Below, one piece after another: positions 46,450 to 57,428 of a stretch of DNA of 64,000 bases. Source of the DNA: Triplophysa rosa (taxonomy: Eukaryota > Chordata > Actinopteri > Cypriniformes > Nemacheilidae); assembly GCF_024868665.1 (NCBI RefSeq), contig NC_079904.1, positions 18,718,947-18,782,946 on the forward strand, given 5' to 3'. Numbering within the stretch: position 1 is the first letter of the stretch; the number at the start of each line of letters is the position of its first letter. The notes below the pieces were generated by a model that was given only the letters and a program-made list of their open reading frames with translations, was not told where the DNA came from and ran no database searches. Position numbers and translations under genes: made by a program.

Positions 46450-47790
46450 GCTGGCTTCTCATGCTTAACATGGTCATCTTGTTAAAAAACAAGTTGTGGA
46501 CGTATGACGTAGTATTTCTTTGCTTGATATGTTACGCCTGAGAATAAACAGGAAGAATAATCACAAGAGAGAAGTGACGTTTTCTCAGCGATGGCGTTTA
46601 CTCGTATGAAGAAACTCTCGCGATACAGTGTGAACAACAGGGCATGAGCAATCAATCTCCGATGGACGGATCTATGCTTAAACTACCTATAAGAATCGAG
46701 CCCAGACTAAAGGCTCTGTTAGAAACAATACGACCATCACTAATTGCATTACACCATTAACAATAAAACAATCAATAATTTTAAACGAAAATTACTTTGA
46801 AACTTTGAATAGAACTATTACCATATTAACATATTAACAATATTAATATCTGCCAATGTGTGATGAGTGATTTGATTGGAGGTAGCTGGGTGGGTGTTGT
46901 AGGGAGTGGGGGGGCTTGTTGGTTGTGGTTCGGGGCGTTTCATTTGTTGGGACTGTGTGGGTCTGGTCGGTCTTGTTTTGTGGTCGATGTCGGACAACAG
47001 AGGAATAAAGTTAATTATGCCATTACTACTTTTCCCTGGTTGTTCCTCTTTTGTCTGTTGTTGATCACGGAATGGGACCGGGTTGGACCTGCACGGTTTC
47101 GGCAGGTGGGGCTTCCTGGGTCGCGGCTCGTGCGCTCTCCCTATTCTTCGTGGACGTTGCTCGGTGGCTTTGGTCGGGGTCACTGAGTGCAGCTATGACA
47201 CGTCAGAGGAGATCTGGCCCTCCCGGCTGAGCCTGGTTTCTCCCATGGTTTTTTTTTCTCCATTATTCATCATTGGAGTTTGGGTTCCTCGCCACAGCAG
47301 AGCAGTGCAGTGTTGGCTTGCTCACCGGGAGACTGCATTTATTTATTAGATATTATTTATTATAATGATCTTGCTTGGTCTATAAACACCATGCACTGTG
47401 CTGTGTTTTACCTTTCTGTGTTTTTCTAATTTGCTCCTGTAAAGCTGCTTTGGAACAATGCACACTGTGAAAAGCGCTATATAAATAAAATTGAATTGAA
47501 TTGAATGAGTACTGTGAATACTACCAATTACAGATACACTCCCCCAGCACTCTAATTTGTTACATGCATAATGTAAAAAACACGAAGGGATTAATATGAT
47601 GATATGTTGTGTGCCCGTGCTGTAGTTCCGTCCCACTGCCTTCCCCCAGCAGCTCGTGTTTTTCCGGAAATATTTGCATAGCTGTATCTCTCTTTCATAA
47701 ATTTGATCAAACTAAAAACTCTTCAAAGATACGACATAAGCAATACTACTCTATAGGTACTCAAGATTAATATGAGATTGGCAGAAACTG
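46450..47790 (-). mobile_element. DNA element copy C, split by an L2-like LINE tail
   Basis: Its right-end sequence is at 46450-46545 (GCTTAACATGGTCATC) and its left-end sequence at 47520-47790 (to GGTACTCAAGATTAATATGAG), both inverted relative to copies A and B. The middle is occupied by unrelated sequence that includes a LINE 3' end. Confidence 0.55.
46860..47515 (+). mobile_element. L2-like LINE 3' end, 5' truncated
   Basis: Ends with GTAAAGCTGCTTTGGAACAA, then AAAAGCGCTATATAAATAAA and a short (TTGAA)n tail, the usual 3' signature of L2-type LINEs in teleosts. The upstream CCTGGTTTCTCCCATGG and TTGGAGTTTGGGTTCC blocks are also typical. Only the 3' UTR remains. The long open frames on both strands at 46818-47186 are not recognisable proteins. 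Confidence 0.8.
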
Positions 47791-48386
47791 AGTGTTTTAC
47801 CCAAACTTTAAGCGTAATAACTCGAGTTACTGTGTTTTCAACTTTGTGCTGAAGTCAAATTTATGACATATCAACAGGTCATTTTAAGTTGTACAATAAA
47901 GTTCTACTATAAGTGTCTACCACACTGTAAGAAATTCAACTTACAAACTATAGCTCAAAAGCTGGCCTAAATTTTTAAGTGAAATCAAACTGCCACTTGA
48001 ATTAAAATGACTTCTAGCTATTTCGTATAACGTACAAAATGAAGTTATAATTGCTTCCTATAAAATTAAATCAATGGCCGTTTCACAATATGCATTCTTC
48101 AGCGGTCTTGTGTCCTGTATTCTCCCACTACGTCATCAATAACCATCAAAGTATGTTCCAATACTCAAGAACAAGAACAGAGAACACATAAAAAGTACCC
48201 GGCTGTGTTCTTGATATCAAGGATGCATCGAATGCAGCCTTGCTCACATACGGAACCCGCTTGAAGTCCCAGAAGTCACTGCAGAGCGTCCATTAAGTTC
48301 GTTCTTCTGAGGCTGCCTCGCAAGACCGGTCTCCACGAGAACGGAAGTCCATGCTTTGCGTTCTTGGAATTGAGAAATGGCCAATC
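47791..48386. other. Unassigned non-coding sequence
   Basis: AT-rich and then mixed sequence leading to the solo LTR. The LTR appears to have landed in a repeat-like unit (GTTCTTGGAATTGAGAA). Confidence 0.35.
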
Positions 48387-48850
48387 TGTCACGGACACAA
48401 CAGGCTCCACCCCACTTCCACGCGTTCACTCACAGAGTTCTGAGCACCTGCACCTCATCAGCGCACACCATTTAAGCATCTCACGCAGACAGCCACATTG
48501 TCAGGTCTCCAACACGATACATGGACTCAAACCCCTATTGGATTACTTACCTGTTTCCATGAACCTACCTCTGAGTGTTCTCCAGTGTTCTCCCAAGTTC
48601 TCCAACAATCTCTAGCGATCCCCTGTGTTCTCCTACGATCTCCAGTGTTCTCCAACGATCTCTATGTGACTGTTTGTCTGCACGAATGCCATAGTCCACC
48701 AACTTCTCGTTTTGTCGCTCTCCCATTCAAAGAGACAATATATCAGTATCTGAATTACCATTCCAAGAAATCTCAAAATACCATTACTCACCTGCTACCG
48801 TTGTTGTTCTCACCATTGTCAACAAACTCACCTGCTTGGCTTCCGTGACA
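48387..48850 (+). mobile_element. Solo LTR (464 bp) with 5-bp duplication
   Basis: Runs from TGTCACGGAC to TTCCGTGACA, with TG...CA ends inside an 8-bp inverted repeat (TGTCACGG/CCGTGACA). CAATC flanks both sides (48382-48386 and 48851-48855). A CCATTTAAG TATA-like site and a repeated GTTCTCC motif lie inside. With no internal region present, this is the product of LTR-LTR recombination. The terminal CCGTGACA resembles gypsy-type LTRs of fish. Orientation is inferred from the TATA-like site. Confidence 0.88.
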
Positions 48851-48855
48851 CAATC

Positions 48856-49411
48856 AGATGACAACTTTGAATCTGCGAAAGTGTTTCCATTTACTTTAAA
48901 TGTGTAGTATGCAACAGACGTTCAGCCAACTGTCCATGGGTTGAGGCTGAGACTACAACAGACTTCACCAAGTCGGTGAAATTGCTATTTAAATGGGCAA
49001 AAAAAACCTCCCCTTTTCTGTTATGCATCCACTGGCATATTTGGACATTTTTATGTTGAAAATCTGCCAGTGTGGGATTTTAACCGAAGCCTAATAATTG
49101 GGGACCTCACAAAAGCTGTGACACAATCTGAACACTGTTTGAGGGCAAATAATACCATAATGGCTGGAAAAGTTTAGATGTTATATGAGTTGATGTGCTG
49201 CAAAAACAGCAGTGTTATTTTACCATGGAGAAATCCACAGACTAAATGATGAAAACATAAACTGAGAGCAGCTCTGTTCAATGTCCCATATGAATGAATG
49301 TGTCACAAATGCACCCAATTCTCTATTAAAAACCATATTGATTTTATCTACTGTAAATGTCTTTATAAGCATGCAGAAAGATAGCAGTGAGTACATAATG
49401 GCATACACACA
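48856..49411. other. Unassigned non-coding sequence
   Basis: AT-rich, nothing recognised. Confidence 0.4.
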
Positions 49412-49563
49412 CACAGCAAAATCGCCAGTGTTAAAAAATGTAAAATTAACTCTCACAGTATATAATCCACACTATGGGAGTGTGGATTATATATACACTG
49501 TGGGATTATATATACACTGTGAGTGTTAATTTGACCTTTTTTAACACTGGCGATTTTGCTGTG
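49412..49563. repeat. Palindromic MITE (CAGCAAAATCGCC type), complete
   Basis: CACAGCAAAATCGCCAGTG at the left and its perfect complement CACTGGCGATTTTGCTGTG at the right. TTAAAAAA(T)GT(C)AAATTAA and CTCACAGTATATA continue the arms. Nearly the whole 152 bases fold back. A truncated sibling lies at 30665-30763. Confidence 0.9.
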
Positions 49564-50089
49564 CACCATGCATGTAACTGAACTGTAGAAAAAACTGGAT
49601 TGAGCTTGGATCACATTGTTTGTCTATTTTGTGTAAATAATGATTAATTACAGAACAGCAGTCATAAAACACCAAGAAAGGCTGGGCGTTCCACATCATA
49701 ACATTAAAATTTAAATCTTACTTGTTTTTTCCACAGACTTGAAAAACCCTATAAAGTTTCCAGTATATGATGAGGTTTTAATCATTTCCCCAGTGGAAAA
49801 TCCAGTTTAAAGCAGCTGTGTTTTGGAACATCGTTGCTGGTTTCTAGATGTTTCAATCAGGTTATTAGCTGGTGTAATATGGTTATTACCTGGTTAATAA
49901 ACCATCATGTTTCAGAAGCCATCTTAATGCTTGTATAAACCTTGTATGAGGTTCAGGTTTGTGGATTAACCACCTTGGAAAAACTAAAAAAAAAAAAAAC
50001 ATTCCAAAACACTGGTGTTTAACAATGCAAAATAATCTACACAAAATAAAATATAGCAGCAAAAAAGAAAAAGCAGAGAGGAAATGTCT
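49564..50089. other. Unassigned non-coding sequence
   Basis: AT-rich, with short GGTTATTA repeats at 49860-49910 and an A-run at about 49990. Confidence 0.4.
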
Positions 50090-50470
50090 GATAGAATGAG
50101 AATGGGCCTTTACTAGCTGGTTAATGAGCTTCTTTCAGTTCCACTGCAGCCTCATATGAGTCTTATCACTGTCCTTCTTAGTGCTTCATAGAAGAGCCGA
50201 AGTAAAATCTCCATTCACTCAGTGTCATGACGACAGGGCAGTTCATTTGCTGTTGTAATTCCATAATTATGGCAATTAAACTGCTGGAGTACATGGGAGA
50301 CACAGTTGGCCGCAGTTCACTTCAAATTATCATCTCCCAGAAAGGAGACAATTGGGGTTCAATTGGTTCAGTGAAAACAGTAATTGGTGAAATGGGCCAT
50401 TGAGAGGCACTGCTGGAAGGGGCAGTCGCTTACACACGGCACAGAGTTACTAAATCGCAGACCCACGTTC
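50090..50470. other. Repeat-poor block, strongest conserved-element candidate
   Basis: Contains AATTCCATAATTATGG, GCAATTAAACTG, ACAATTGGGGTTCAATTGG and ACAGTAATTGGTG. These are dense homeodomain-like AATT/TAAT cores in an otherwise balanced, non-repetitive sequence, the look of developmental enhancers. No ORF or repeat termini. The assignment is inference. Confidence 0.35.
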
Positions 50471-51540
50471 ATGCAGGCAAAGTCATTGTTAAACAGCTTG
50501 TGTTCTACAGTTAAAGTTTGGAATGACATGATATGATGACAGAGAGAAGTATCATTTTAATAGGAAGACAGTTTGAGGTGTGCAGAGATGTATATTCCAC
50601 ATTCCTGAGTGAGCTGACAAAAAAAACACATTCAGTCATTCAGATGACCTGTAGTGATGACATCATTACTCACTTGGGACTTTGATGGATCGGCCACAAT
50701 AAATGACGATCTCAAGGTCTCTGGGAGAAGCTCTCCTGCTTTAAATGAATAGATTGATGTCCAGGACTGTGAGCTGCTTTATGCATGCACACTTGGAGCG
50801 TGAAGGATGCTGATGGTCACCATCAGCCATTATAACACTACTTTCTGTAATAAAAAAATGCATTCAATTAAAAAACATAATAATGGAATTGTAGGGAATT
50901 TTTTCACATTGCGATGCTGTTGTAAAAATCACTTTGAACAAAAAACTAGGCAGAAATCACAATATGCTTGTGAGGATATATTGCATATTGAGGTCTGTTA
51001 ACATTAGATTGGCTGACATGTTTTTGAAGGGCAAGGTTTGGGAGAGAAGGTTAGCAAAATGGCGCAAAGTAGCAAAACAACAGAATTTGCTTACAGCCTT
51101 TAAACTTTTATAACTTATGCCATTTAATTTTCCACAGTGCATTTCAATTACCGTTACATTCATATTGTTTTAACAATATAGATCCCTGCTCTACAAACTG
51201 TCTTTGTATTGACAGATGGAAGCCCTTGGAAATTCTCAGTGTACAGTTAGCAAGCCTGTTCAAACATGAATGCTTCATTGACCAGCAAAATCATTCTTGT
51301 AAGGTACACCTGCTTACTTAACATGGCTGTAGATGAATGTGTTTCCATGTGTTTATGTGTGTGATGAACACATACCTTTGCACCCATCTGTCCTGTCAAA
51401 AGCATCACACATGGCTGCCATGGCAACTGTGCCAGCAATGGAGAAGGTCACGCGTGAGAAAAGGGTTTGATATTCATCTCCCCAACTCATCAGTCATTTC
51501 TGTTTGTTTAAATAAAAATTAAATTTAAATTTAATTATTT
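50471..51540. other. Unassigned non-coding sequence
   Basis: No genes recognised. Ends in AT-rich sequence at the tail of the SINE. Confidence 0.4.
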
Positions 51541-51797
51541 GTCAAGTATGGTGACCCACACCCGAAATGTGACTCTGCATTTAACCCATCCAGAGAGTAG
51601 TGAACACACGCTCAGCAAGTGGTGAACACACGTACACCCGGAGCAGTGGGCAGCTATCACTGCAGCGCCCGGGGAGCAAGTAGGGGTAAGGTGCCTTGCT
51701 CAAGGGCACCTCAGTCGTTACCCGCCGGCCCTGAGGATCGAACCGGCAACCTTCTGGTCATGAGTCTGACTCTCTAACCATTAGACCACGACTGCCC
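51541..51797 (-). mobile_element. tRNA-derived SINE
   Basis: On the minus strand it starts CAGTCGTGGTCTAATGGTTAG (A-box region). A good B box, GGTTCGATCC (complement of 51734-51743), gives the internal RNA polymerase III promoter. The body contains CCCTTGAGCAAGGCACC and CTGCTCCCCGGGCGC, widespread in teleost SINEs. An AT-rich tail follows at 51525-51541. The flank shows no clean duplication. Confidence 0.85.
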
Positions 51798-51799
51798 AG

Positions 51800-52201
51800 A
51801 CTGTTGTTTTTTGACATGCTTTCCTCTCATGTCTAATGTCCCACACCTGCCCTGTGTTAATTATCCCTCGTTTGTCTTTCCTATATATACCCTCTTGTTT
51901 CTTTGTCTTGTGTTGGTGGATTACATGTGGATGTTCGTGCTCGTGTTGCTTCGTGCTCTCGTGTCTTTGCCTTGTTTCTCCCTACGTTTGTATCTTAAGT
52001 GTTATGTTAGTTTTGCTTTAATTTCTGTTTGCCCCATAGCGGGAAGTTTTTCTTTGCCCTTTGATAAGTCTTTTGTTTATAGTGTTTGTGTGTTACACCC
52101 CCTCGTGGGTTTTTGGTTTGTTTTATTATTTAATAAACTTCTCTGTTAACCCTTCACCTCTGCCTGCCTGCATTTGGGTTCTCGCCACGCTAGTCGTGAC
52201 A
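51800..52201 (+). mobile_element. LTR of gag-only element copy 1
   Basis: Ends TAGTCGTGACA at 52201 and shares with the LTR at 34518-35019 the GCCCCATAG/CGGGAAG and CCCCCTCGTGGG blocks and a TTTAATAAACTT polyadenylation-type site. TATATATACCC at about 51883 may be its TATA box. The 5' terminus is uncertain because the SINE lies immediately before it. Confidence 0.65.
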
Positions 52202-53880
52202 GAATCCACCAACCAGAAACGAACCCAGCAGGCATGAACGGTTCCCTGCGAGCCCGCCAGACTTGTTTGTTGTTTGGGCTTCGGCAGGGGGATCGCGGGG
52301 TCAGAGACTTCGCCCGGGAGTTTGTGGCTGCTGCGGGGGAGACTGAGTTCGGTGAGGCAGAGCTCAAGGTTATTTTTAACTGCTGCCTCACCGAGCCTCT
52401 CAAGCGGGCCGAGGTGGAGATGTTGAGTTCCCTGTGGTTGGGTGACATGATCAGGTATGTGGTCAACCGGGATGATCCCTGGCCTTTAGTGCCAGACTGG
52501 GTATCCACTCCCTTGGCTACCGTCCCGGAGGATCGCGTCCTGGCTACCCTTACCCTGGGGAGCTCGGCACCTCCATCCGCCTCACCCCCCGCAGTCACTC
52601 CACCACCAGCTAGCCTCCATGGTAGGCGTGGACGGAGGGTGTCGTGGGACTCCCCGTCCGACTCCTCCAACACGGAGCTAGTCGTGTCCCCCACCGCTTC
52701 CCTGCAGCCGGCCACACGGTCTGTGGGCTGGTCGAAGAAGAAGAAGCCGAGGAGGGGGGCACCACCCAGTCCGGTGCAGCCGGCGTCCAGTCCGGTGGTG
52801 CAGCCGGCGTCCAGTCCGGTGGTGCTGCCGATGTCCTGTCCAGTGTCCAGTCCGGTGCAGCCGGCGTCCAGTCCGGTGCAGCCGGCGTCCAGTCCGGTGA
52901 TCCAGCCGGCGTTCGGTCCGGTGCAGCCGGCGTTCGGTCCGGTGCGGCCGGCATCCGGTCCGGTGCAGCCGGCATCCAGTCCGGTGCGGCCGGCGTACAG
53001 TCCGGTGCAGCCGGCATACAGTCCGGTGCAGCCGGCGTACAGTCCGGTGCAGCCGGCGTCAAGTCCGGTGTCCAGTCTTGTGTCCAGTCTTTTGTCCAGT
53101 CATGTGTCCAGTCCGGTGATCCAGCCGGCGTCCAGTCCGGTGATCCAGTCTTGTGTCCAGTCTTTTGTCCAGTCATGTGTCCAGTCCGGTGATCCAGCCG
53201 GCGTCCAGTCCGGTGATCCAGCCGGCGTCCACTCCGGTGATCCAGCCGGCGTCCAGTCCGGTGATCCAGCCGGCGTCCAGTCCTGTCCAGCCGGCCTTCC
53301 AGCCGGCGTCAAGCCCTGTCCAGCCGGCCTTCCAGCCGGCGTCAAGCCCTGTCCAGCCGGCCTTCCAGCCGGCGTCAAGCCCTGTCCAGCCGGCCTTCCA
53401 GCCGGCGTCAAGCCCTGTCCAGCCGGCCTTCCAGCCGGCGTCAAGCCCTGTCCAGCCGGCCTTCCAGCCGGCGTCAAGCCCTGTCCAGCCGGCCTTCCAG
53501 CCGGCGTCAAGCCCTGTCCAGCCGGCCTTCCAGCCGGCGTCAAGCCCTGCCCAGCCAGCCGGCCCCGGGGAGACCCCCAGGGTCAAGGACTGTTCCCCCC
53601 AGGACTCCTCCTACGTCCCCTTGGACTACGCACCCTCAGGTGCAGCCGGGGACTGGGACTTCTCCCCACCTCCATGGACTGCCCCCTATGGGCTCTGGTT
53701 TGGCCCCTCCCCCCCTCCCATGTTTGTTGTTTTTATTGTCTCACCCTAGTCCCTTTGTTATTTTGTCTTGTCTGCCTCTTATTCTGTTCTCCATGTTTTG
53801 TCTGGTCTTGTCTTTGTCTCAGTCTTCCTTGTCTTGTCCGTCTACCCCTTGGTGAGCACCTGAGTGGCTCGCCACGCTAA
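52202..53880 (+). CDS. Gag-like ORF of a non-autonomous LTR retroelement
   Basis: The frame opens straight after the LTR. A motif FGLRQGDRGVRDFAREF then AELKVIF (about 30-75 codons in) resembles the capsid segment of Ty3/gypsy Gag in fish. A basic GRRGRRVSWDS region and a long array of SPVQPA-type repeats follow, amplified as 21- and 33-bp units. The sister copy has MNPAG at the start; here that Met codon is ACG, so the first usable ATG is at 52232. A shift within the repeats near 53145 changes frame; the alternative frame ends with a non-repeat tail to 53749 (PLDYAPSG, WTAPYGLWFG). No protease, RT or integrase follows. Gag proteins package element RNA. This copy is probably inactive. Confidence 0.6.
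52770..53555. repeat. GC-rich tandem repeats in gag-like ORF
   Basis: CAGCCGGCGTCCAGTCCGGTG-like 21- to 24-base units fill 52770-53275. About eight near-identical 33-base units (CCTGTCCAGCCGGCCTTCCA...) fill 53276-53555. All unit lengths are multiples of three, and all six frames are largely open, which explains the many overlapping open frames; only one can be real. Confidence 0.95.
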
Positions 53881-54330
53881 TCGTTGACAAAATATAGGTT
53901 TTTTACTACAGTCAATTATAATTAAGCTAGAAAAGCTATACTCCATAAACTTATGGTCTTTAAATTCATATTTGCAATTCTTTCTTTCTTCTGCAACACA
54001 TTCTTTTCCCAGAAATCTCAGACAACGGTTTCAATAATTTGTTCTGTTTAGGCTGCATTAGTCAGATCAACCGGAACCAGGAACACAACTGATGTACTTG
54101 TTGCATCAAAGAGTGCAAAACAGTACTCTACTCTCAGCCAGTCTTGTCTCATTGTTCCAAGATTACCACAGCAAGCAGGATGCAGTTTATGCCCAGACCT
54201 GATGGTAGAGCAGAAAATGGGAATCAGCAACCTGACAAGAGCTGAGATGATAGAGCTGGATAAAGAAGGACGCGGCGACTTGACACGTCTTCACTACAAA
54301 ATTTCAAATGCTATTAGATTATTAGCGCTA
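53881..54330. other. Repeat-derived sequence, not assigned
   Basis: Contains CTGCATTAGTCAGATCAACC and GGAACCAGGAACAC, strings common in a dispersed fish repeat. Its limits and family are not clear. Confidence 0.35.
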
Positions 54331-54336
54331 ATTCCA

Positions 54337-55856
54337 GCGTTATGGATGTGACAATTGCAGTCAAAACTTGAAGTTTAAATTCCCAGAAATTTAATTTGTT
54401 ACCAATATATTGAACCATAGGTTTATATTTTTCTACAGCCCTAATAACAGAGTGCAGACATCAGAAAAAAATCAGTATATGCACAAGTTTTCTGTTTAAA
54501 AATAGGAAAAAATAATGCGTTATGGACGTGACAAAAAAAGACACACGTTTTTGGGAGACAGGAAGCTTTGTTGAAATTCTGTGAATTAAAATGCACAAAC
54601 CAAAAGCAATAACACGCAACAAATGGAGAAGGGATGGCTCTTTATATAACATGAAATATTGATTTTGTTTTAATAAATGTGTTTGCATTCATAAGGAAAA
54701 AACAATGTTACGCCCGTGACATATCTCCGTTACGGCCGTGACAGCTCTGAAACCGGCACTTACCCGACTATGGAAAATCATGAACAAATGCTTTACAACC
54801 ACAATCAGAGACTTCACATGGATATCAGATATTGTCCTCCGACATATCAGTAGATTCGGCTGCAAAATTCATCAACTTCATACAAAACAGCCACACTGCA
54901 AATTACTGTATATGGTTTCACATACTATTAATGTGTAACCAGCGTCTGCGTTCAAGGAGACCGTGACGGAGTGGCGGCGTTTGCGCGGATAATCTCGCGT
55001 TCATTGTACTTTCAAGGATCTGCTATAGAGGTGCGCGAATATGCTCGCCTTTTTAAAGATGCGCATGGGGCGCGTTTAGAGCGCGAATATGCTCGCTTTA
55101 TGTGTACTTTTAAAGATGCGCATGCGGCGCGTTTAGAGAGCGAATATGCTCGCTTTCTCTGCACTTTTAAAGATGCGCATGCGGCGCGTTTAGAGAGCGA
55201 ATATGATCGCTTTCTGTGTAGGCCTTACTTTTAAAGATGCGCATGCGACGCGTTTAGAGCGCGAATATGCTCGCTTTCTGTGTACTTTTAAAGATGCGCA
55301 TGTGGCGTGTTTAGAGCGCGAATATGCTCGCTTTCTGTGTACTTTTAAAGATGCGCATGTGGCGTGTTTAGAGCGCGAATATGCTCGCTTTCTGTGTACT
55401 TTTAAAGATGCGCATGTGGCGCGTTTGGAGCGCGAATATGCTCGCTTTCTGTGTACTTTTAAAGATGCGCATATGGCGCGTTCAGTGACTGAACAATAAC
55501 AGTGTGGCGATCTGTATATCCCTATGATATCGACGTTCTCATAATTTGTTACTAATTGTGTTAGTAATTTATAAAATGTTATAGGACAAAATAATTTGTA
55601 GGCTACAAATATTATGATATTTAAAACAGATCACAACATGTCATCTGCGTCTGTGATACATGATTCACTATTACGTGCTTAAAACTGTCACGCCCGTAAC
55701 GAATTATTATGGTTGTTCAGAGCAAATAAGTGAGATGAATTGTTGTTTAAAATCATCAACATACATATTTGGCTTTGTATATTAAGTTTCAAGTTATTTG
55801 TATTTGTAATTATTATATGACATAAACTTAAACTTTAAAACGTTATGGACGTGACA
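54337..55856. repeat. Dispersed GTTAYGGnYGTGACA motif cluster
   Basis: Close copies at 54337-54353, 54517-54533, 54706-54721, 54728-54743 and 55841-55856 on the plus strand, and 55686-55700 on the minus strand. Another lies at 27387-27404 (minus) inside the TIR element. Such repeated 16-mers may be transposase- or factor-binding sites. The block around 54515-54610 matches 27270-27405 in inverse orientation. Confidence 0.7.
55041..55490 (+). repeat. 57-bp coding-like minisatellite (7.5 units)
   Basis: Each unit translates as TFKDAHxARLEREYARFLC, 19 codons with no stop. A 7-base insertion (AGGCCTT, 55220-55226) after the third unit shifts the frame, splitting the array into two open stretches (54971-55234 and 55203-55499). 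The first opens at GTG rather than ATG. Differences between units are mostly single bases. The peptide is amphipathic and charged, but it matches no family I know. Confidence 0.85.
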
Positions 55857-55859
55857 CAG

Positions 55860-56319
55860 CAGTGAGGCGTTGTGACATCCTAATTATAGCCATTATAAAT
55901 TCACAAGGCAGTAATAGTAAGACAGAGTGAGTGTATTAATTTTTTCAGACATGCCTTCATCTTTCTGCAAAATGCCTTTTTTAAACATAAAGTACAAAAA
56001 GGGGAGCCTTTGATCCCTCTTCAGAAAGCATGAAAAATGGTTGATGGAAAATGTAATTTTGGCATTGTTGTATACCTGATGTGGGTGGGAAATCAAGGCA
56101 ATTTTCTTAAAATGTTTATTGAAGTACATTAATACAATATAAAGCAGGCCTAAATGGACAAATTAAAAATGATTTTGTTCTTTTAGTAGAAACTTTATTT
56201 TTTCATGGTAAGGTTGACATTTTCATGGAATTGCTCATTAATGATAATCTTAAATCTATAATTTACCTTATTAGTAAACTTTTATAGTTTATAAGTTTAT
56301 AGTTTATAAGTTTATTTAT
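55860..56319. other. AT-rich non-coding sequence
   Basis: A short direct repeat of TTTATAGTTTATAAG lies at about 56281-56310. Nothing else. Confidence 0.4.
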
Positions 56320-56624
56320 TTTTATTCAGCCTTGTTGTGCAAGCACTGTCGAGCTTGTGCAGAGGCAGCTTTTGCCAGAGGGGAACTGGAATCCCCTGGT
56401 TGGGCCTGGGTTCTCCTGAGGTTTTTTTTCTCGATTGGAGCTTTGGGTTCCTCGCCACCGTTTGCATACTGTTTTGCACTATTTGTCTGGCCGGGGGGGG
56501 GGTTTGCTTTAGAATGTTAAAGTTTTGCTTAATTAATATTGCATATAGGAATTTATAGTCTGTTTAATATTTGACCTGTGTTTCTCTCTCCTTTATCTTA
56601 AATGTGTGCTTTCACTGTGCGTGT

Positions 56625-56666
<42 letters not shown>

Positions 56667-56857
56667 GTACGTGTGCATATTGTGTGTGTGGAGTGTTTTG
56701 TATGTGGGTATGTCTGTCTTCTGTGTTTTCACCTTTTTCTTGTTTTTACGGGTATAACTTTAATTGTTTTGCTTATAGTCAATATGTCTCATGTACAGCT
56801 GCTTTGTAACAATGAAAATAGTAAAAAGCGCTATATAAATAAAGTTGAGTTGAGTTT
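56320..56857 (+). mobile_element. L2-like LINE 3' end, second copy
   Basis: GCCTGGGTTCTCCTGAGG, TTTGGGTTCCTCGCCACC and the terminal CAGCTGCTTTGTAACAATG, AAAGCGCTATATAAATAAAG and (TTGAG)n match the 46860-47515 tail. Only the 3' UTR is present. A TG microsatellite has grown inside it. Confidence 0.8.
56619..56664. repeat. (TG)n microsatellite
   Basis: About 46 bases of TG within the LINE 3' UTR. Confidence 0.95.
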
Positions 56858-57428
56858 CTATACACAACAGTGATGCTCACTTATACAGTATATTGGCTTT
56901 AGTTCTTTTGAGTAGTGTATAACATTTTGTATAATATTTCGGGTATAAGTATAAAAGTATAAAAAAGTATACCTAATAGCGAGTAAATTACTGTATATAA
57001 ACACAACATGACAGTATTACGTTTCGTTTCTGAAAAATAATCACATTTTAGTGTCGTCTGATTCTTTAGAGAGTCTGCCACAACGTGAATATTTGTGATA
57101 GATTTAGTTTATTATTTTGGTACTTCTTATATTGTGGTTTTGTTTCTAAGTGGGCACTTCTTGGCTGGAAAAGATGGTCAAAGTCCAAAGACTAAATGAG
57201 TGAGAAATCCTAGACAATAACTCAGCTGGAAAATAAAACTCAAGAAAGACACTTCATATGTCCTCTGAAAGATGAAGCAATCTGAAATAGACATATATTA
57301 ATTTAATAAAACCCATTCATCTCATCCTCTGTAGTTGTGACCTGCGTAGGATAAGCTTTGCTTGTGCATTTGTTTCCATTAAAACGTCTAATTCAATGAC
57401 TGTCAAAAATGAGGTTACAAAAGATAAT
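56858..57428. other. Unassigned non-coding sequence
   Basis: AT-rich with no recognised feature. Confidence 0.4.

Noticed and set aside
46818..47186. Overlapping 121- and 108-codon ORFs on opposite strands
   Set aside because: They lie in the 3' UTR of an L2-like LINE tail; Pro/Thr- and Gly/Trp-rich translations mirror each other and match no domain.
52146..53586. Several long minus-strand and alternate-frame ORFs (137-189 codons) over the gag-like region
   Set aside because: Created by GC-rich tandem repeats whose unit lengths are multiples of three; all six frames stay open. Only the frame after the LTR has a capsid-like segment.
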